Shown here piece after piece: positions 1-11,427 of a stretch of 64,000 bases of DNA. A program made the translations under genes and the position numbers. Positions within the stretch are counted from its first letter, which is position 1. The number at the start of each line of letters is the position of its first letter. The notes under the pieces were generated by a model. It ran no database searches, was not told the DNA's origin, and worked only from the letters and a program-made list of their open reading frames with translations. The DNA is from Stenogyne calaminthoides (lineage: Eukaryota > Streptophyta > Magnoliopsida > Lamiales > Lamiaceae): NCBI GenBank assembly GCA_037126765.1, contig JBBCBC010000056.1, positions 496,001 to 560,000 on the forward strand, read 5' to 3'.

Positions 1-712
1 CAAGATTGTCCAGTGGGTAATTGATAATCTGTTTTCCTTTGATTTAATGAAGGCTCAGAGATAAAATAAAAGTAAATGTTGCTGCTTGTCCTTTCTTCTA
101 TTAATTCCTGTAAATGTAATTTAGCTTTATCTTACTCGTGTGAAAGTGATGGGTTTTACTGGATGCTAGGCTCAAAGAGTTTATTTTTTAATGGGGGCCT
201 TTTGGATTGTGACATCTTGTGATTTTGATTTTCTTTGGAAGGTTGTGCTTTTTTGCAGTAACTTTTGTTTTTTTGCTTTCATGTTGCTGTTGATTTAGCT
301 GTCTATCTGCATTTTATTTTGTTTGCCAGATGGAAGTGTATTCAAACTTAAATCCTGGAAAGCTCTCTCATTTTTTCTCCCTTTTTAGTGGGTTTAGCTA
401 GAGAATCTTTCTTATCTCAAGTAATGATAATTATTACTACTATTATTATTACAATTTAGCTTCTTAATGTTATCCAGGGTTCTAAATCAATAAATGGACC
501 ATATCTTGTATGCCTTCGAGAATGGCTTCTTATAACTCAACAATTTAAATATGAATTCATTCAGTTATCCTGTATTTTTCAGTTTATTTATTCTTCCACC
601 AAGTTTGTGTAGCTCTGTTTGTGCAATTCATTGAAATAACTTATGGATCTTTACAGAATTTAATTCGACCCTGTTCATCCAATTAATCTATCATGCAAAT
701 ATGATTTTACAG
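1..712 (+). other. Intron of the ABHD17-like gene (3' part)
   Basis: AT-rich sequence with no convincing exon. It ends in a polypyrimidine-poor TTTTACAG acceptor at 712. The preceding exon is probably outside the window; no ABHD17-like peptide was found here in any frame. Confidence 0.6.
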
Positions 713-749
713 GTATGACTATTCTGGTTACGGAGCTTCCACCGGTGAG
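713..749 (+). CDS. ABHD17-like gene, first visible exon
   Basis: A 37 bp exon between an acceptor (TTTTACAG) and a donor (GAG|GTAAAA). It begins in phase 1 and encodes YDYSGYGASTGE, the conserved strand and loop before the nucleophile exon. Confidence 0.85.
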
Positions 750-3700
750 GTAAAATTCAGCCAACTTAGTATGATTTATTCAGTGTTTTCCGACTTTCCT
801 CTTCATTTATAAAGATTTTGACATTTCTTATAACAATAAATTAAAATTAATTTGTGGAACATTTAGCGGCAGTACATAAAAATTTGCTTGATGTGGAAAA
901 AATGAAAACTAGTACATAGAAGTGCACTTACATTGATTATATTTTTGAATTCTATTAATTATAATTTCGTACGTGTTTTCTTTGTTTCACTCCCCGTCAA
1001 CTTCAATGCAAAAGTTAATTCATGTTGTTCATTTAAATAAGATTCCTTAATTTGAATATAAAGGCTGGTTTCTTAATCATTTCCAGCCAAGTGAATATGA
1101 CACATATGCGGACATAGAGGCCGTTTATGAGTGTCTCCAAACGGAATACGGGATCAGCCAGGAAGATTTAATTCTATATGGGCAATCAGTTGGAAGTGGG
1201 CCCACATTACATTTAGCAGCTCAATTACCGAGGCTGAGAGGTGTAGTTTTGCACAGTGCTATCCTATCTGGACTTCGGGTGCTCTGTCATGTAAAGTTCA
1301 CCCTCTGTTGTGATATTTACAAGGTTAGTGCTATTTCATTTTCTAGAAATAAATACACACTGCTAATATAAGTAGTCATGGTTGAATTAGGCCCCTCCTA
1401 ATGTACTTAATAGTCATTTCTCCAAAGATGTGTAGAGACTTTAGATGTACTGTAACGTTAACACGTGGCTTGGAAAACAACTTTTTAACGGTTAACCTTA
1501 TAATATGGAAACATAATAATGAAGATCAACTATTTTATTATTTTGCTTTATCTCCATATATAGTTTCTGATCTTTAGTGATATCCCCAACCCTGAATTTA
1601 GTGATATACTTCAGATGTAATTGTCTAAACATGTTGAAGATTCTGTGAATTAGCTAGTGATTTTTTAAACAACTCTTATTGTGCGACCCTAATGCTTAAA
1701 TCTTTCCATACACTAACGTACGATCGGAATTCAATTGGCATGATTATTCTGAATCAAAATGCTTAAAAAATCTACCTGCAGATGATTCAAGTTACTAACT
1801 TCATTTAAATATGCAGAATGTGAACAAAATTCGGAAGGTGAAGTCTCCTGTTCTTGTTATACATGTAAGTGACTCTTGGATCTCAAGTCTTTTGCAATTG
1901 ACTTATTTACTTCTTATATTTATGTTGGTTGGTTAACATTTGCCAATTCTTAGTACTGGCCTCATTTTCAGCAAATGCAAGTTAATGCTATATGGTTATT
2001 TATGGTGAAAAAACAGAGTTACCGTAGCTTTCTGCTGGGGTCTCCGAGGGAAGTAGTGTATAACTTGAGGTCCTTCCAAATTAGATAATGCATTACAGAT
2101 TTTTATCCATAAGGAGTAACGTGGTAAAGCAAATTGTCAAAGGTAGAAATCAGTTACCATGAAATCTCTTCGACGTGGATAGGGGATTAGTACACGTTTG
2201 GTGTCACTAAAATAATTTCATTCTCCCAGAACAGTAATTATTATTTTTAAGTACAAGACTTCATTTATTAACTGTTATTTCAACTGAAAAATCCTGTATA
2301 CCTTGCTATATCTCATGTAACCGCACCAGAATAAACCCGACAGCTCATGCACACTACAAAATGTCTACAAGAAAATGAAACAAAATGTGTTTCGCTTGAC
2401 TTTTTAGTATTTCACAGAAATGGAAGATGCACATCCCATCATTATTTTCAACAACTCATTGAAACTTTCACTTATGCTTTCACGCATTCTCAACTCTTAT
2501 AACCCTCAGAACTTTTCCCCCAAAGAAATGGAGAAACACCAAACATAGCTTAGGATCCTTTTCATGGTTCCTACTCTCCAAGATATAGTTAGATAAAGCC
2601 TCACTGCATATTGCAAAAATCTATAGAATGTTTTTTCTTTCTTTCTTTACTCATTAACTTGTTTTATTTCCGAGTCTTTTGTGTCTGTTTGCCCTCTTGG
2701 TGGGTGGGGTGGGGGTTGGCGTTATTATCATTTTACTGAAAGGAGAACTTAGATCTTCAAATCGCAGGCTTGTAGATGAGTTAAAATGTGAAGCTTAAAG
2801 TATACATTTCAACTTAGATAGGATTCACTAGAGAAATAAAAGGCGAACTTTCAAGAACTGAGAAACTGCTCCATGACTGTTAAAACCATTACAATACTCT
2901 AATACCAGATACCCCTTATATTACAAATTTATACTCCAAAATGAACTTTTAACGACAACATGTGTTGATATATTGTTCATCTTTCACCACTCAATAGGAA
3001 TTAGGATACTTGTAAATCATAAACATTGATTTTTAAAATGACGTTCTAGTTATTTTCCGCATTTTCTTTTACATTTGAGCACAATCCTTGTAAACTGCTT
3101 GAATGTGGAGAATAATAGTGCTGATAATTGACGACTCAAATGATGTTATATCCGGTCATCCTAATCTACTTGTTTTAGTTTTGTCTCTCGATTTTCTTTG
3201 TTTCTTGTTCTAAATTCATCTCATTAGTCCATTATTATCTCATATGTTCTTTAATGTGTAAAAACAATATATTTAAAGAAAAGCACAATGGTCTGGACGC
3301 ATGTGCATATTATTTTAAGTGACCTAGTATGGGTATAGATGGGAGCATGTTATACTTCATACTGAAAAAACACTTGTTTCGTCTGTATATAATCCATATA
3401 AACGGCCCCACATAATGAAATTAAAGGTGGTGGTGGTAGTTGGGACATGCTTTTATTGCGACATCTTTGTTGGGTCTAATCTTTCATTTAAATATTGTTT
3501 TGGATATGTTGACTGCTCACTTGAAACTGAATATCTATTTGAAATGCTACACGTTGGCGTTTTCACCATATGTGGCACCAAATTCCAGTCAATGGTTAGC
3601 TTGCTCAAACTTTGCTAATTTATCTCTCCATCAAAAATCATCTTGTAGTTTTGCTAATTTTGTTACTAGATTTGTGAAATTCAAATTTTGATGTTCTGTT

Positions 3701-6585
3701 TACACTATACATTTTCCCTCTATTGCCACTTTCCACTGCTCAACTTTGTGAAACTGCTGTCATAGTCATTGTGGTCTTACCGCAGGTTTTCTGGTCTAAG
3801 TAATTCCTTCCATATATTCTGGTATTTGTTGTCACGAACTTCATCTCTTCCACTATAGCTCATAAATCATAATATGAATGCTTAATACTCCCTCCATCCC
3901 ATACTCAATTGGACATTTTCCATTTTGGTCCGTCTCATACTTGTTGTCCATTTTCATAAATAGCATAAAGTTATCATACTCAATCTAAGTCACACCCTTC
4001 AAACAACTTTTATTTACCGCACATACCACTTTGGGCCCCATATAAAAAATCACTCATATTCCCCTAACAAAGAGGATTATACTTTATCAATAAAGTAGAA
4101 TCGTCTGAAATGCCCTCAATAAAGCATCACTTTATCACGTCAAATACTAATAAACAATTCTTACATTAAATACCATATAAACAGTAAATGTCCAATTGAG
4201 TATGGGTCGGAGGGAGTATTACTTAATCCAGTTATAGATTTCGAAATCCACCAAATTCCTAACATATAATACCTAAAATCTCTTACATGCTCTCTCATAC
4301 CTTTTATTTTCCCAATCACACTTTTATTTTTCACAATATAAAATCCCTCTCATCACTTTTTCACTATTTTTTCTAAATCCTACCTACTACATCGTATCAA
4401 CCAAACATATACAAAAGTCAAATTGACCTTTTTACTTTTCATGGATTTCTCAATGAGGATTTTCTCAATCACCCTGCTTCCCGAAACAAACAAACCCTTA
4501 ATGATTAATGAACTGCTGAGACAAGCTATTCTTCCTGAATGATTGATTACTGTAAAATAAAACGACCCTATGTATATTGTAGTTCCTCATGCTGATTTTA
4601 ATCTATAATTTTTGTGCTGCAAATCAAGTGATGGGTAGCAAGACAGTGTTTAGGTAAATGGAACTGACATAGAATAAGCTTTTCCATTTGTTCTACATTA
4701 TTGCCTCTCTTCCCTTTCAGCACCTAAGGTGATAAGGCTCCATGTCCAAATTGGTTTTCCTTTACGTTATTATTTCAGTCAAAATATTGATGCTCCACAT
4801 CTAAGTGTCAACCACTATATGGTATACATGATGTATTTTTCCATGTCTTGTCTAAGACTTCATACATAGCCAAACAGCAGTTGAGGTTCATATGATGAAT
4901 AGCGCATTTTTGTCAAGACACACTACACATAAATATCACTTGACATGCCAGTGAGCATTTCTCCACAATTATTGATAGAGGCAATCAAGCAATTGTATTT
5001 TTTGTTTACACTGAAAGAAAAAGCAAAGAATGTTAACTTGATTGATTGCTTTCCATAAGGAAGTATAAGGCATTAATACCTGCCTTATCCCCCGTACCAA
5101 ACGAGCCCCTAAGGAATATGACCATATCATGAAGTGGGTCATTATGACGGGAACTATCCCGAAGTTTGTTCCCTCTCATATTCATTTCAACAATATTAAA
5201 AATATTCAGCCATTATTTCTTATAAAAAGAAATATCAGTCATTACTTTACATTACTGCTCTTTATATTAATTATCCATTCGAGCTAGTAGTTGAACTTGA
5301 GCTCAGAGTGATCACAGTTTGTGATTGTGAAGTGCACAGAATAGGAATCCAAATTAATGCTATCATAAATAAACCTTCAAGCATATCGTAATAGAATTCC
5401 ATTTATTTTTATAGGAAATCAGGAAATGTTACCCAAGTTGTACTGGTATATAATACTTTCTACCGTGTTAGATGTGGTAGATTATTTGTTTCTATAGATG
5501 TTTTCATGTTGAGACAATGTGATAGAATGCTACAAATTTGTTATTGTGATATAGATTTTACTTGGCTGGTGAAGAAAACCACTATGAATTTCAAGTGAAA
5601 GGGTAAACTTATTCATCCATAGTACTTATATTTCTTGTACGATCAGTAGCAGCTCTTTAATTTTTTTTCTTCTTGTGGTTAAATCTTTCTTTGCTGATAG
5701 GGTCGTCCAGCAGTAATACTGTTACTTTTTTCTAAACAGATAAAATATCTTTAAAATCTATGCTGCTAATTCTTGAGAGGATTATGCCATTCAAGGGAAT
5801 ATAATTTTAGTCACCTAAGTTTCATTTCTCGTTGTTTGACATGGGAAAGTTCATTATTCTATCGAAAACTTTCACACATAAAATATGAGCAAGTTGAAAA
5901 ATGAAAACCAAAAGATTCTAGTTTGTTGAGTTTACAATCCAGCTGCTATACCAAGCTCTAATTTTTGCTTTGGAATACATTCAATAAACAATTATGGTGG
6001 ATGATGCTTTCTTAATAATTTTTTTCAAGTATGATATTTCTTGTTTGCATAACTAGTGAATATCAGTAGGTGTTTTAGTAAGTGATTAATTTATCATGTC
6101 CTATTATCCCAAATTGACAGGGAACAGAGGACGATGTGGTAAATTGGTTGCATGGAAATGGGTTATGGGAAATGGCAAGGGAACCATATGAGCCGTTGTG
6201 GATTAAAGGAGGAGGGCACTGCAACTTGGAGCTTTATCCAGATTACATTAGACATCTTTGCAGGTTCGTTCAAGAAATGGAGAACATCACTACTAAAGCT
6301 CGTCTCAGAAAGATCCGCCAGACGGTGTGTCTGCAGAAAAGGAAGAAATCTGGTTCCATGTGTTGTGGTAATTATAAATGCTGTAAGATCAACTTTAGAC
6401 GACCCAAATGCCTTGGATGGCCTAGCATAAAAAGCTGCTGGAGGCCGAAATGTCCAAAATGCCCCTCAGTGGGGCTCGGGTGTTTGATGCCTAGCTGCAC
6501 AGGCTGTTTGTGTCGGTGCAAGAAGTGCTCGTGTAGGTGCACAATGTGCTCGTGTTTGTGTGCTGCTAACTGTTCTTGTTGGTGA
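713..6585 (+). CDS. ABHD17-like alpha/beta hydrolase, 5'-partial (4 exons visible)
   Basis: Joined exons 713-749, 1087-1323, 1817-1864 and 6121-6585 give a serine hydrolase of the ABHD17/FAM108 type; animal members remove palmitate from membrane proteins. Seen directly: YDYSGYGASTG in the first exon, the nucleophile elbow GQSVGSG in the second, PVLVIH|GTEDDVVNW across the third and fourth (acid region), and GGGHCNLE with the catalytic His. The last exon ends in a tail with about 20 Cys. Plant members carry such a Cys cluster at the C terminus, and it is a likely site of acylation and membrane anchoring (inference). All introns have GT-AG ends. The first visible exon starts inside a codon, so the N-terminal exon(s), start codon and promoter lie left of the window. 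No stop or frameshift is seen, so the gene looks functional. The host substrate is unknown. Confidence 0.9.
1087..1323 (+). CDS. ABHD17-like gene, nucleophile exon
   Basis: A 237 bp exon (79 codons) after TTTCCAG, ending AAG|GTTAGT. It starts PSEYDTYADIEAVYECLQ and holds the GQSVGSG nucleophile elbow, then RLRGVVLHSAILSGLRVL and CCDIYK. It joins the neighbouring exons in frame. Confidence 0.9.
1817..1864 (+). CDS. ABHD17-like gene, 48 bp micro-exon
   Basis: A 16-codon exon after ATGCAG, encoding NVNKIRKVKSPVLVIH and ending CAT|GTAAGT, a strong donor. It is in frame on both sides and leads into GTEDDVV of the last exon, which supports the 4.26 kb intron that follows. Confidence 0.88.
1865..6120 (+). 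other. 4.26 kb intron of the ABHD17-like gene
   Basis: Bounded by GTAAGT at 1865 and TTGACAG at 6120. It is AT-rich and holds no credible gene; the 67- and 83-residue frames near 3415-3691 lack any recognisable motif. It carries a Stowaway-like MITE at 3888-4216. It is far longer than the other visible introns, which are about 0.3-0.5 kb. Confidence 0.8.
3888..4216. mobile_element. Stowaway-like MITE (Tc1/mariner-derived), 329 bp
   Basis: Begins CTCCCTCCATCCCATACTCA and ends with its near-perfect inverse (TGAGTATGGGTCGGAGGGAG), flanked by TA on both sides (3886-3887 and 4217-4218). The CTCCCTCC terminus and TA target duplication are the hallmarks of Stowaway MITEs. There is no coding capacity. 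The inverted repeat extends about 32 bp with few mismatches. Confidence 0.9.
6121..6585 (+). CDS. ABHD17-like gene, last exon with His motif and Cys-rich tail
   Basis: Starts after TTGACAG with GTEDDVVNWLHGNGLW and runs 154 codons to TGA at 6583-6585. It contains WIKGGGHCNLELYPDYIRHL (catalytic His) and a C-terminal tail with repeated CxC and CxxC clusters (CCGNYKCC, RPKCPKCP, CRCKKCSCRC, CSCW end). The ATG inside the exon at 6136 is not the gene start. Confidence 0.9.
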   Translation, partial: GTEDDVVNWLHGNGLWEMAREPYEPLWIKGGGHCNLELYPDYIRHLCRFVQEMENITTKARLRKIRQTVCLQKRKKSGSMCCGNYKCCKINFRRPKCLGWPSIKSCWRPKCPKCPSVGLGCLMPSCTGCLCRCKKCSCRCTMCSCLCAANCSCW

Positions 6586-6974
6586 TATTTAATGGGGTGG
6601 GGTGGGTATACAAAAACTTTCAGGTGAAGGGAGCAGAGGGCTAGACTTTGTACAGATTGCGTTTCTTGTTAAGTTTTAGTACTAATGAGCCTGTGACATT
6701 TACTAGTCATTTTAGGAATTTCATAACTCTTCTTTCTCTTCTCTTGCTTTACTAGTGATTAACCAAGTTTAACACCTCATGCTTCCTTAGTTATATAACT
6801 CAAACTTATGACCTTATTCATGCACATTGCAACTATAATTGCTTCCAAATCTGTCTGAGCTCACTAGTATGTGCAAGTGATTGTGTATTAGGAGAATAAT
6901 TTGTTATATGTTGAAAAATCAAATTTAGGCAATCTTTGAGAATAAACCTTTTAAAAAAAAAAAAAAAAAAAAAA
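6586..6974 (+). promoter_or_regulatory. Probable 3' UTR and poly(A) signal region of the ABHD17-like gene
   Basis: Follows the stop codon. AATAAA at 6941-6946 is followed 6 bp later by 22 consecutive A residues (6953-6974). The signal may end the host transcript, or the A-tract may be the tail of an old retroposed copy. No other gene is seen here. Confidence 0.45.
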
Positions 6975-7106
6975 TTCAAAATCAATTTTAAGTTGGTCTA
7001 AGATTGCTTCTCAACTTAGTTTAAAAGCAGTTGAGAAGAGTATAAAATCATTTCCAGTTGAAACAGAATATGATTTAAGCACACACCAGGTGCTAACACT
7101 CCTCAC

Positions 7107-7312
7107 GAAAAATGTTAAAAGGAAACATGTCAGCTGAGCTGTTTAAACTTGAAAATATAAAGGTTAGGATCAATCTTTTTTAGCCTCATTAAATTTGGAC
7201 AAAGGAAAAATGTTAAAAGGAAACATGTCATGACATTTGGAGCTTGCATGTTTAAATTTAAAATATAAAGGTTAAGATCAACCTTTTTTTAGCCTCTTTA
7301 AATTTGAACCTT
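7107..7312. repeat. Tandem duplication of about 95-105 bp
   Basis: Two diverged copies (about 7107-7200 and 7205-7312) each run from AAAAATGTTAAAAGGAAAC through a GTTTAAA..AAAATATAAAGGTTA block to TTTTTTAGCCTC and a TTAAATTTG end. No coding potential. Likely a local intergenic duplication. Confidence 0.75.
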
Positions 7313-7439
7313 TTTGTCCAGAAGATCTATATTTATATCTATATATATAATAGCAGAAATTTATTCAAATTTAGAAACCATTGATTTTTCCCGTAAAAAA
7401 TAATTGTTAAATTAGAAAATGAATATATGGAAAAAATAT

Positions 7440-7735
7440 TAACAAAATATGTAATATATTTCCACAAACTCTAATATTAAATTGGGAAACAAATATTTTG
7501 AATAAATATTAATAAATTATAATGGATTGGGAAAAATCTTCAAAATAAATATGTATGAAATATATATTAATAAATTATAATGGATTGAGAAAAATCTTTG
7601 AAAAAAATATGTAGAATATTTCCACAAACACTAATGTTAAATTGGGAAACAAATCTTTGGATTATGGTAAAAATATTTGAAATAGATATGTATGGAATAA
7701 ATATTAATAAATTATAATGGATTGGGAAATTTTTT
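7440..7735. repeat. AT-rich imperfect tandem repeats
   Basis: The units CCACAAACTCTAATATTAAA and AATAAATATTAATAAATTAT recur: full copies start near 7461 and 7621, and a partial copy lies near 7560-7600. The period is about 160 bp. Very AT-rich, with no gene. Confidence 0.7.
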
Positions 7736-7929
7736 TGAAAAAAAATCTCAACCTTATATTTTAAATTCTAAGTTCCATAATTTTAATTTTATAAGTATTA
7801 TTACATTCTCTTCTTTTGTCTACTTCTTATTTTACAATTTTTATTTTTTTGTCCTACCCTTTCTTCTGTCTCTTTCTTCATTTTATTCACAGGATATTTT
7901 TTATGCTTTTGATATTTGATTTTTTGTTT

Positions 7930-8722
7930 TACATGATGTTGTGCCCGGGCAATTACTCCGGCCAACAAGTAATTAATGCAATGGAAGGATGAACGGAAAA
8001 TGTAAATGCTCCAAGGATTTGATTACCCAGTTCGTCTTTAAAGAGACTACATCTGGGGGCGAACCAAGTCAGATATGAATTTCACTATAGTTTCTGCTTA
8101 AAATCTAGAATTCCATCCATCTACAATGACTGAGATACAACTATTTATAGATACCAGCTAGGGCTTTTTGCCCCCCATGGGCATTAACCGAGAGGGCCCT
8201 AAAAATGTCCACGGAAGGGCGATTTCAGATGGTAACTTCGCGATTAGGGCCTGGATCGTTGCCCAGGATCACACTCAATGATCTTCCTTCCATGTTTATC
8301 TTAGGACGCGGTTGGGACGCGCTCTCCTTTAGATCCGGGATCCCCTTCCATATATATCTCGATCGAACTGTAACCAGGATCAAGCTTCGGCGGTTTCCTC
8401 TGGAAGGCGCCCAAATGTGAACCCTTCAGGAGGTCGCTCAACAGATTAATCCTACCTACCTAAGCCGCCGTGCGTCCTTCGCAAGTCGGACTCCGACCTA
8501 TGGGTTTGGCCTTCTCGACTCTCCACAGGTCGGTCTTCTTTGCCATGGGTTTTATCTGAGTGATGATTTGCCAGTTTCTTAACCAGGTGGCAGGTCGATC
8601 TCGACCTGGTTACAACAATTGCCCCTCAGGTCGAGGTCCCGAGTTATGCTAATGGGCCTTGGCCTGATTGATAGATCCTCGATCTGTGGATCCTCGATCT
8701 TGGTGTGCCACCTTCCTCGGTC
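7930..8722. other. Unclassified GC-shifted intergenic segment left of E1
   Basis: A sharp change from AT-rich to mixed composition (GCCCGGGC near 7943, AGGTCGAGGTCCCGAG near 8628). No open frame with a recognisable product was found; a 71-residue frame at 8205-8420 has no motif. It may be a truncated LTR or other repeat, but I see no paired ends. The last 5 bp (CGGTC, 8718-8722) should be one copy of E1's target duplication. Confidence 0.3.
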
Positions 8723-10401
8723 TGTTGGGGTTATACATAAAAGTATGCTTTTACTTTGTATAACAGACTGAGTTTTGCACTTATTTACTGAGAATAAATT
8801 CTTTTATCACTGTTGCTTTAAATATGATTGAATGTTATTTATTCATTGCAAACCATTCAATATTAGTACATATTGCATTGTAGTTAATGTGGTGATACCC
8901 GATCACAGAAGATCACACTAATAGTTCCTTGTAAATAAGTACATTTTCACCACCTAGATGGATTTGAACACTCCATTGATAGAGGTTGATGTGTAAAGCT
9001 CAGATTGACTTATCTTGACCAAGAGTTACACTATTGCATTATGATGCGCTAAAGCGGATCTACAGAGAGGATACATTCTTCCGTACTTACTTACGAGATG
9101 AAGAATTAGACCTCAGTGGTTGTTGATTTCTCAATCTCTGTCCCTTAAATAGGATTGTGTGTAATTAATATTTATTGCTTTGATCTATGTTGAGTTTAGA
9201 ATCAGACAGCGATTCTATACTTTGTATTTTGGGCAATATTATTAATTACATGACAATTGCTAAGATATAATACAGAGAAACATGTGCAAGGCATGTTTTG
9301 TTTGATTTGTCCCCTTGGTGGGCTCATAAGTTTTATCATACTAAATCTTGCAAGTGGAATTAATTTCCTGTACGGATAATAATGTTGAGTTGTCCTTACT
9401 CCAAGGAAAAGATATTAATTAATATAAAGTTTTTAAGTGGCTTAATTAATTAATGGACTAAATAATCTTAAACACGGAAAATAATAACCGGGAGCCATAT
9501 TATCGTAATATGGATTAAGATGGATAGTACAATATTAATTTTATAGTGGAATAAATTAATATTAATGGGTTGAATAATATTGTGGCTCAATATTAGAATT
9601 TAGAGCCCATTGGGAGGTCCAATCTTAATTCTCCTAAAGGTCCCCTCAAGTAGCCCAATATAAGTCCATTAACGAAAATGTGATTAAAATAAAAGAAATA
9701 ACTTGTTGCCTAATTTTTCTAATAATTTCAAGAAAAAGAAAGAAGAGATTTTCTTGGAATTTTTTTATAAAAGATAAGTATTCTTGGAATACAAGATTAT
9801 CTCATAAATTCAAGAATCTTTGACTTTGACTTTTTTGGATTGTTTTTTTCCGAAAATTGCCTAATAATAAGGAGGAAGATTTATGTGGAAAATTATTTAT
9901 GGGAAAGAGAATATATTAGATATATTCAAGATTACTTCTTGCACAAGAATTAAAGATCTTCCCATATCCAATTTAGGCCAAAAATTTCGACCACCCTTGT
10001 ATTATTAATAGGGCATGATTTTTTCATCCCCAACACAATTCCAGTCTTGGAAAAATTAGAAATCCACAAAGGTGGTGCAACATATTTTTTCTTTATTCCT
10101 TTGTTATAAATTGTTCATGAGTATCTTCCACCGGATAACGAGCAAGGACTTGGGGAATACTTGAGAAGACACTTGGGTTGATCTGATCCATCGTCTCAAT
10201 GGTTGTCTCTACAAGGGTAAGAATCGTGTAAACTCCTAGATCCGCATGTGTAGGATTTTACGTGATTTTATTTGTACGCATGTATTGTTGTTGGTTACTT
10301 GCTATTTGAATTAATAGGGTAATTCATGCTAGCAGTAAATTGTTTATTTAATTGTGTTTAAATTACACCTCGAATAGATCCAGATAAATTGTTCCCCAAC
10401 A
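8723..10401 (+). repeat. E1 5' LTR (1679 bp)
   Basis: Starts TGTTGGGG and ends TTCCCCAACA, i.e. inverted TGTTGGGG termini. It is followed 2 bp later by the PBS. It aligns by eye with the LTRs of E2 and, inverted, with those at 13353, 37742, 39140 and 59240, sharing the CGAATAGATCC and AATAACCGGGAGCCATATT blocks. Confidence 0.85.
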
Positions 10402-10403
10402 AT

Positions 10404-10416
10404 TGGTATCGGAGCC
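10404..10416 (+). promoter_or_regulatory. E1 primer-binding site
   Basis: TGGTATCGGAGCC, one mismatch from the TGGTATCAGAGCC typical of copia elements primed by initiator tRNA-Met. It lies just after the LTR end. Confidence 0.85.
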
Positions 10417-10694
10417 TCGATTTTAGGCTCTGTAATTTAAATTGTTGTTCATTAAATTTGAAATTGGATAGTAGAATTGCTAGATCTTTTTTGCAGGCAT
10501 CCAATTGGCATGACTATTTAATGTGTTTTACTTATTTCATGCGTATGAATGTGGTTTTTTAATTCGATTCGTTCGAATTTATTTTTCTCGTGAGAAAATC
10601 CATGGGTAGATTAGACTATTTGATTTAATTCAATGTAATAGACTAGTCTAGATCTTAGGTTCATTTATTTTTGTTAAATAAATTGTAACCGGAT

Positions 10695-11215
10695 CAAGAC
10701 AAAGGACGGAGAATTGAAGACGAAGAGACGGACGACCGAGCATCCGGATGTACGTGAGACAAAGTGAGCGCGTGGGCTAGGCCGAAGGCCAAGCGACCGC
10801 GCGTTGCACTAGGCGGTCGCGCATGGGGTGGGGCAAGGGTGAGGCACGACACAAGCTGGCACAAGCCAGGACGTGGTTGTACGCGTGCTGGCCGAACTCG
10901 GGACGGACGATGCGGATGCGCGGGCGCGTGCTAGAGCGCGCACGGAGACGTGCGAATGCGAGAGTTGAGCGGAAGCACGGGCGCACGTGGAGATGCTCGG
11001 ATGCGGATGCGGATGCGCATGGATGAACGCGAGGCTTCGGGCGGGGGCGTGCAGATACGACTAGGCGATGCGGACGGCAACGCTGGCGGTCAATGATTGG
11101 CGGAAGCGGGATGCGAAAGCGCATCCCGCCACGAAGTTGGTCGACGCGCCGACGCTACGGGATGGGGCAAATGCGATGGGCTGTTTCGTCCGGACGTGGC
11201 GTGGCGTGGTGAATT
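10695..11215 (+). other. E1 GC-rich leader block
   Basis: Unlike the AT-rich surroundings, this stretch is dominated by GCG, CGG and GGATGC words. Corresponding blocks in E2, E3 and E4 lie between the same conserved flanks (GGACGGAGA-like on the left, ACGAACGAGTGGGAGA on the right), but their sequence differs strongly. Short open frames occur on both strands because GC-rich DNA has few stops; none has a recognisable domain. It is probably untranslated leader. Confidence 0.6.
11106..11129 (+). other. E1 leader hairpin, 10 bp stem
   Basis: GCGGGATGCG, loop AAAG, CGCATCCCGC: a perfect 10 bp inverted repeat. Its core GGATGC-N6-GCATCC recurs in E2 (17041-17058) and E3 (31628-31645). Confidence 0.6.
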
Positions 11216-11427
11216 TTTTTTCTAGACGAACGAGTGGGAGAATTTTTAGACGGAAGATTTCTCAAGATCAAGACAAGAAAAAATTAAACCATGACAGTTG
11301 GATATATGTGCCCAATTTGCGTTTATTTTATGTTTTGATGGATGCTATTTTTATGCAAATTATTTAAATTGTTTAATGTGTTTGCATGAGAATTGGTTTA
11401 AAAATCTCACTTTCGAAAAATTACTAA

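Noticed and set aside
3415..3691. Two overlapping frames of 67 and 83 residues in the hydrolase intron
   Set aside because: No motif and no splice or start support; AT-rich intron by position between verified exons.
7722..7919. 65-residue Phe-rich frame in intergenic AT-rich DNA
   Set aside because: Poly-T driven translation with no start context or motif.
10404..10416. tRNA gene suggested by the Met tRNA-like sequence
   Set aside because: Only the 13 bp primer-binding complement is present; no cloverleaf.
10777..11124. 115-residue minus-strand and overlapping plus-strand frames in the E1 GC-rich leader
   Set aside because: Arg/Ala/Pro-rich translations on both strands, not conserved in E2, E3 or E4; explained by lack of stops in GC-rich DNA.
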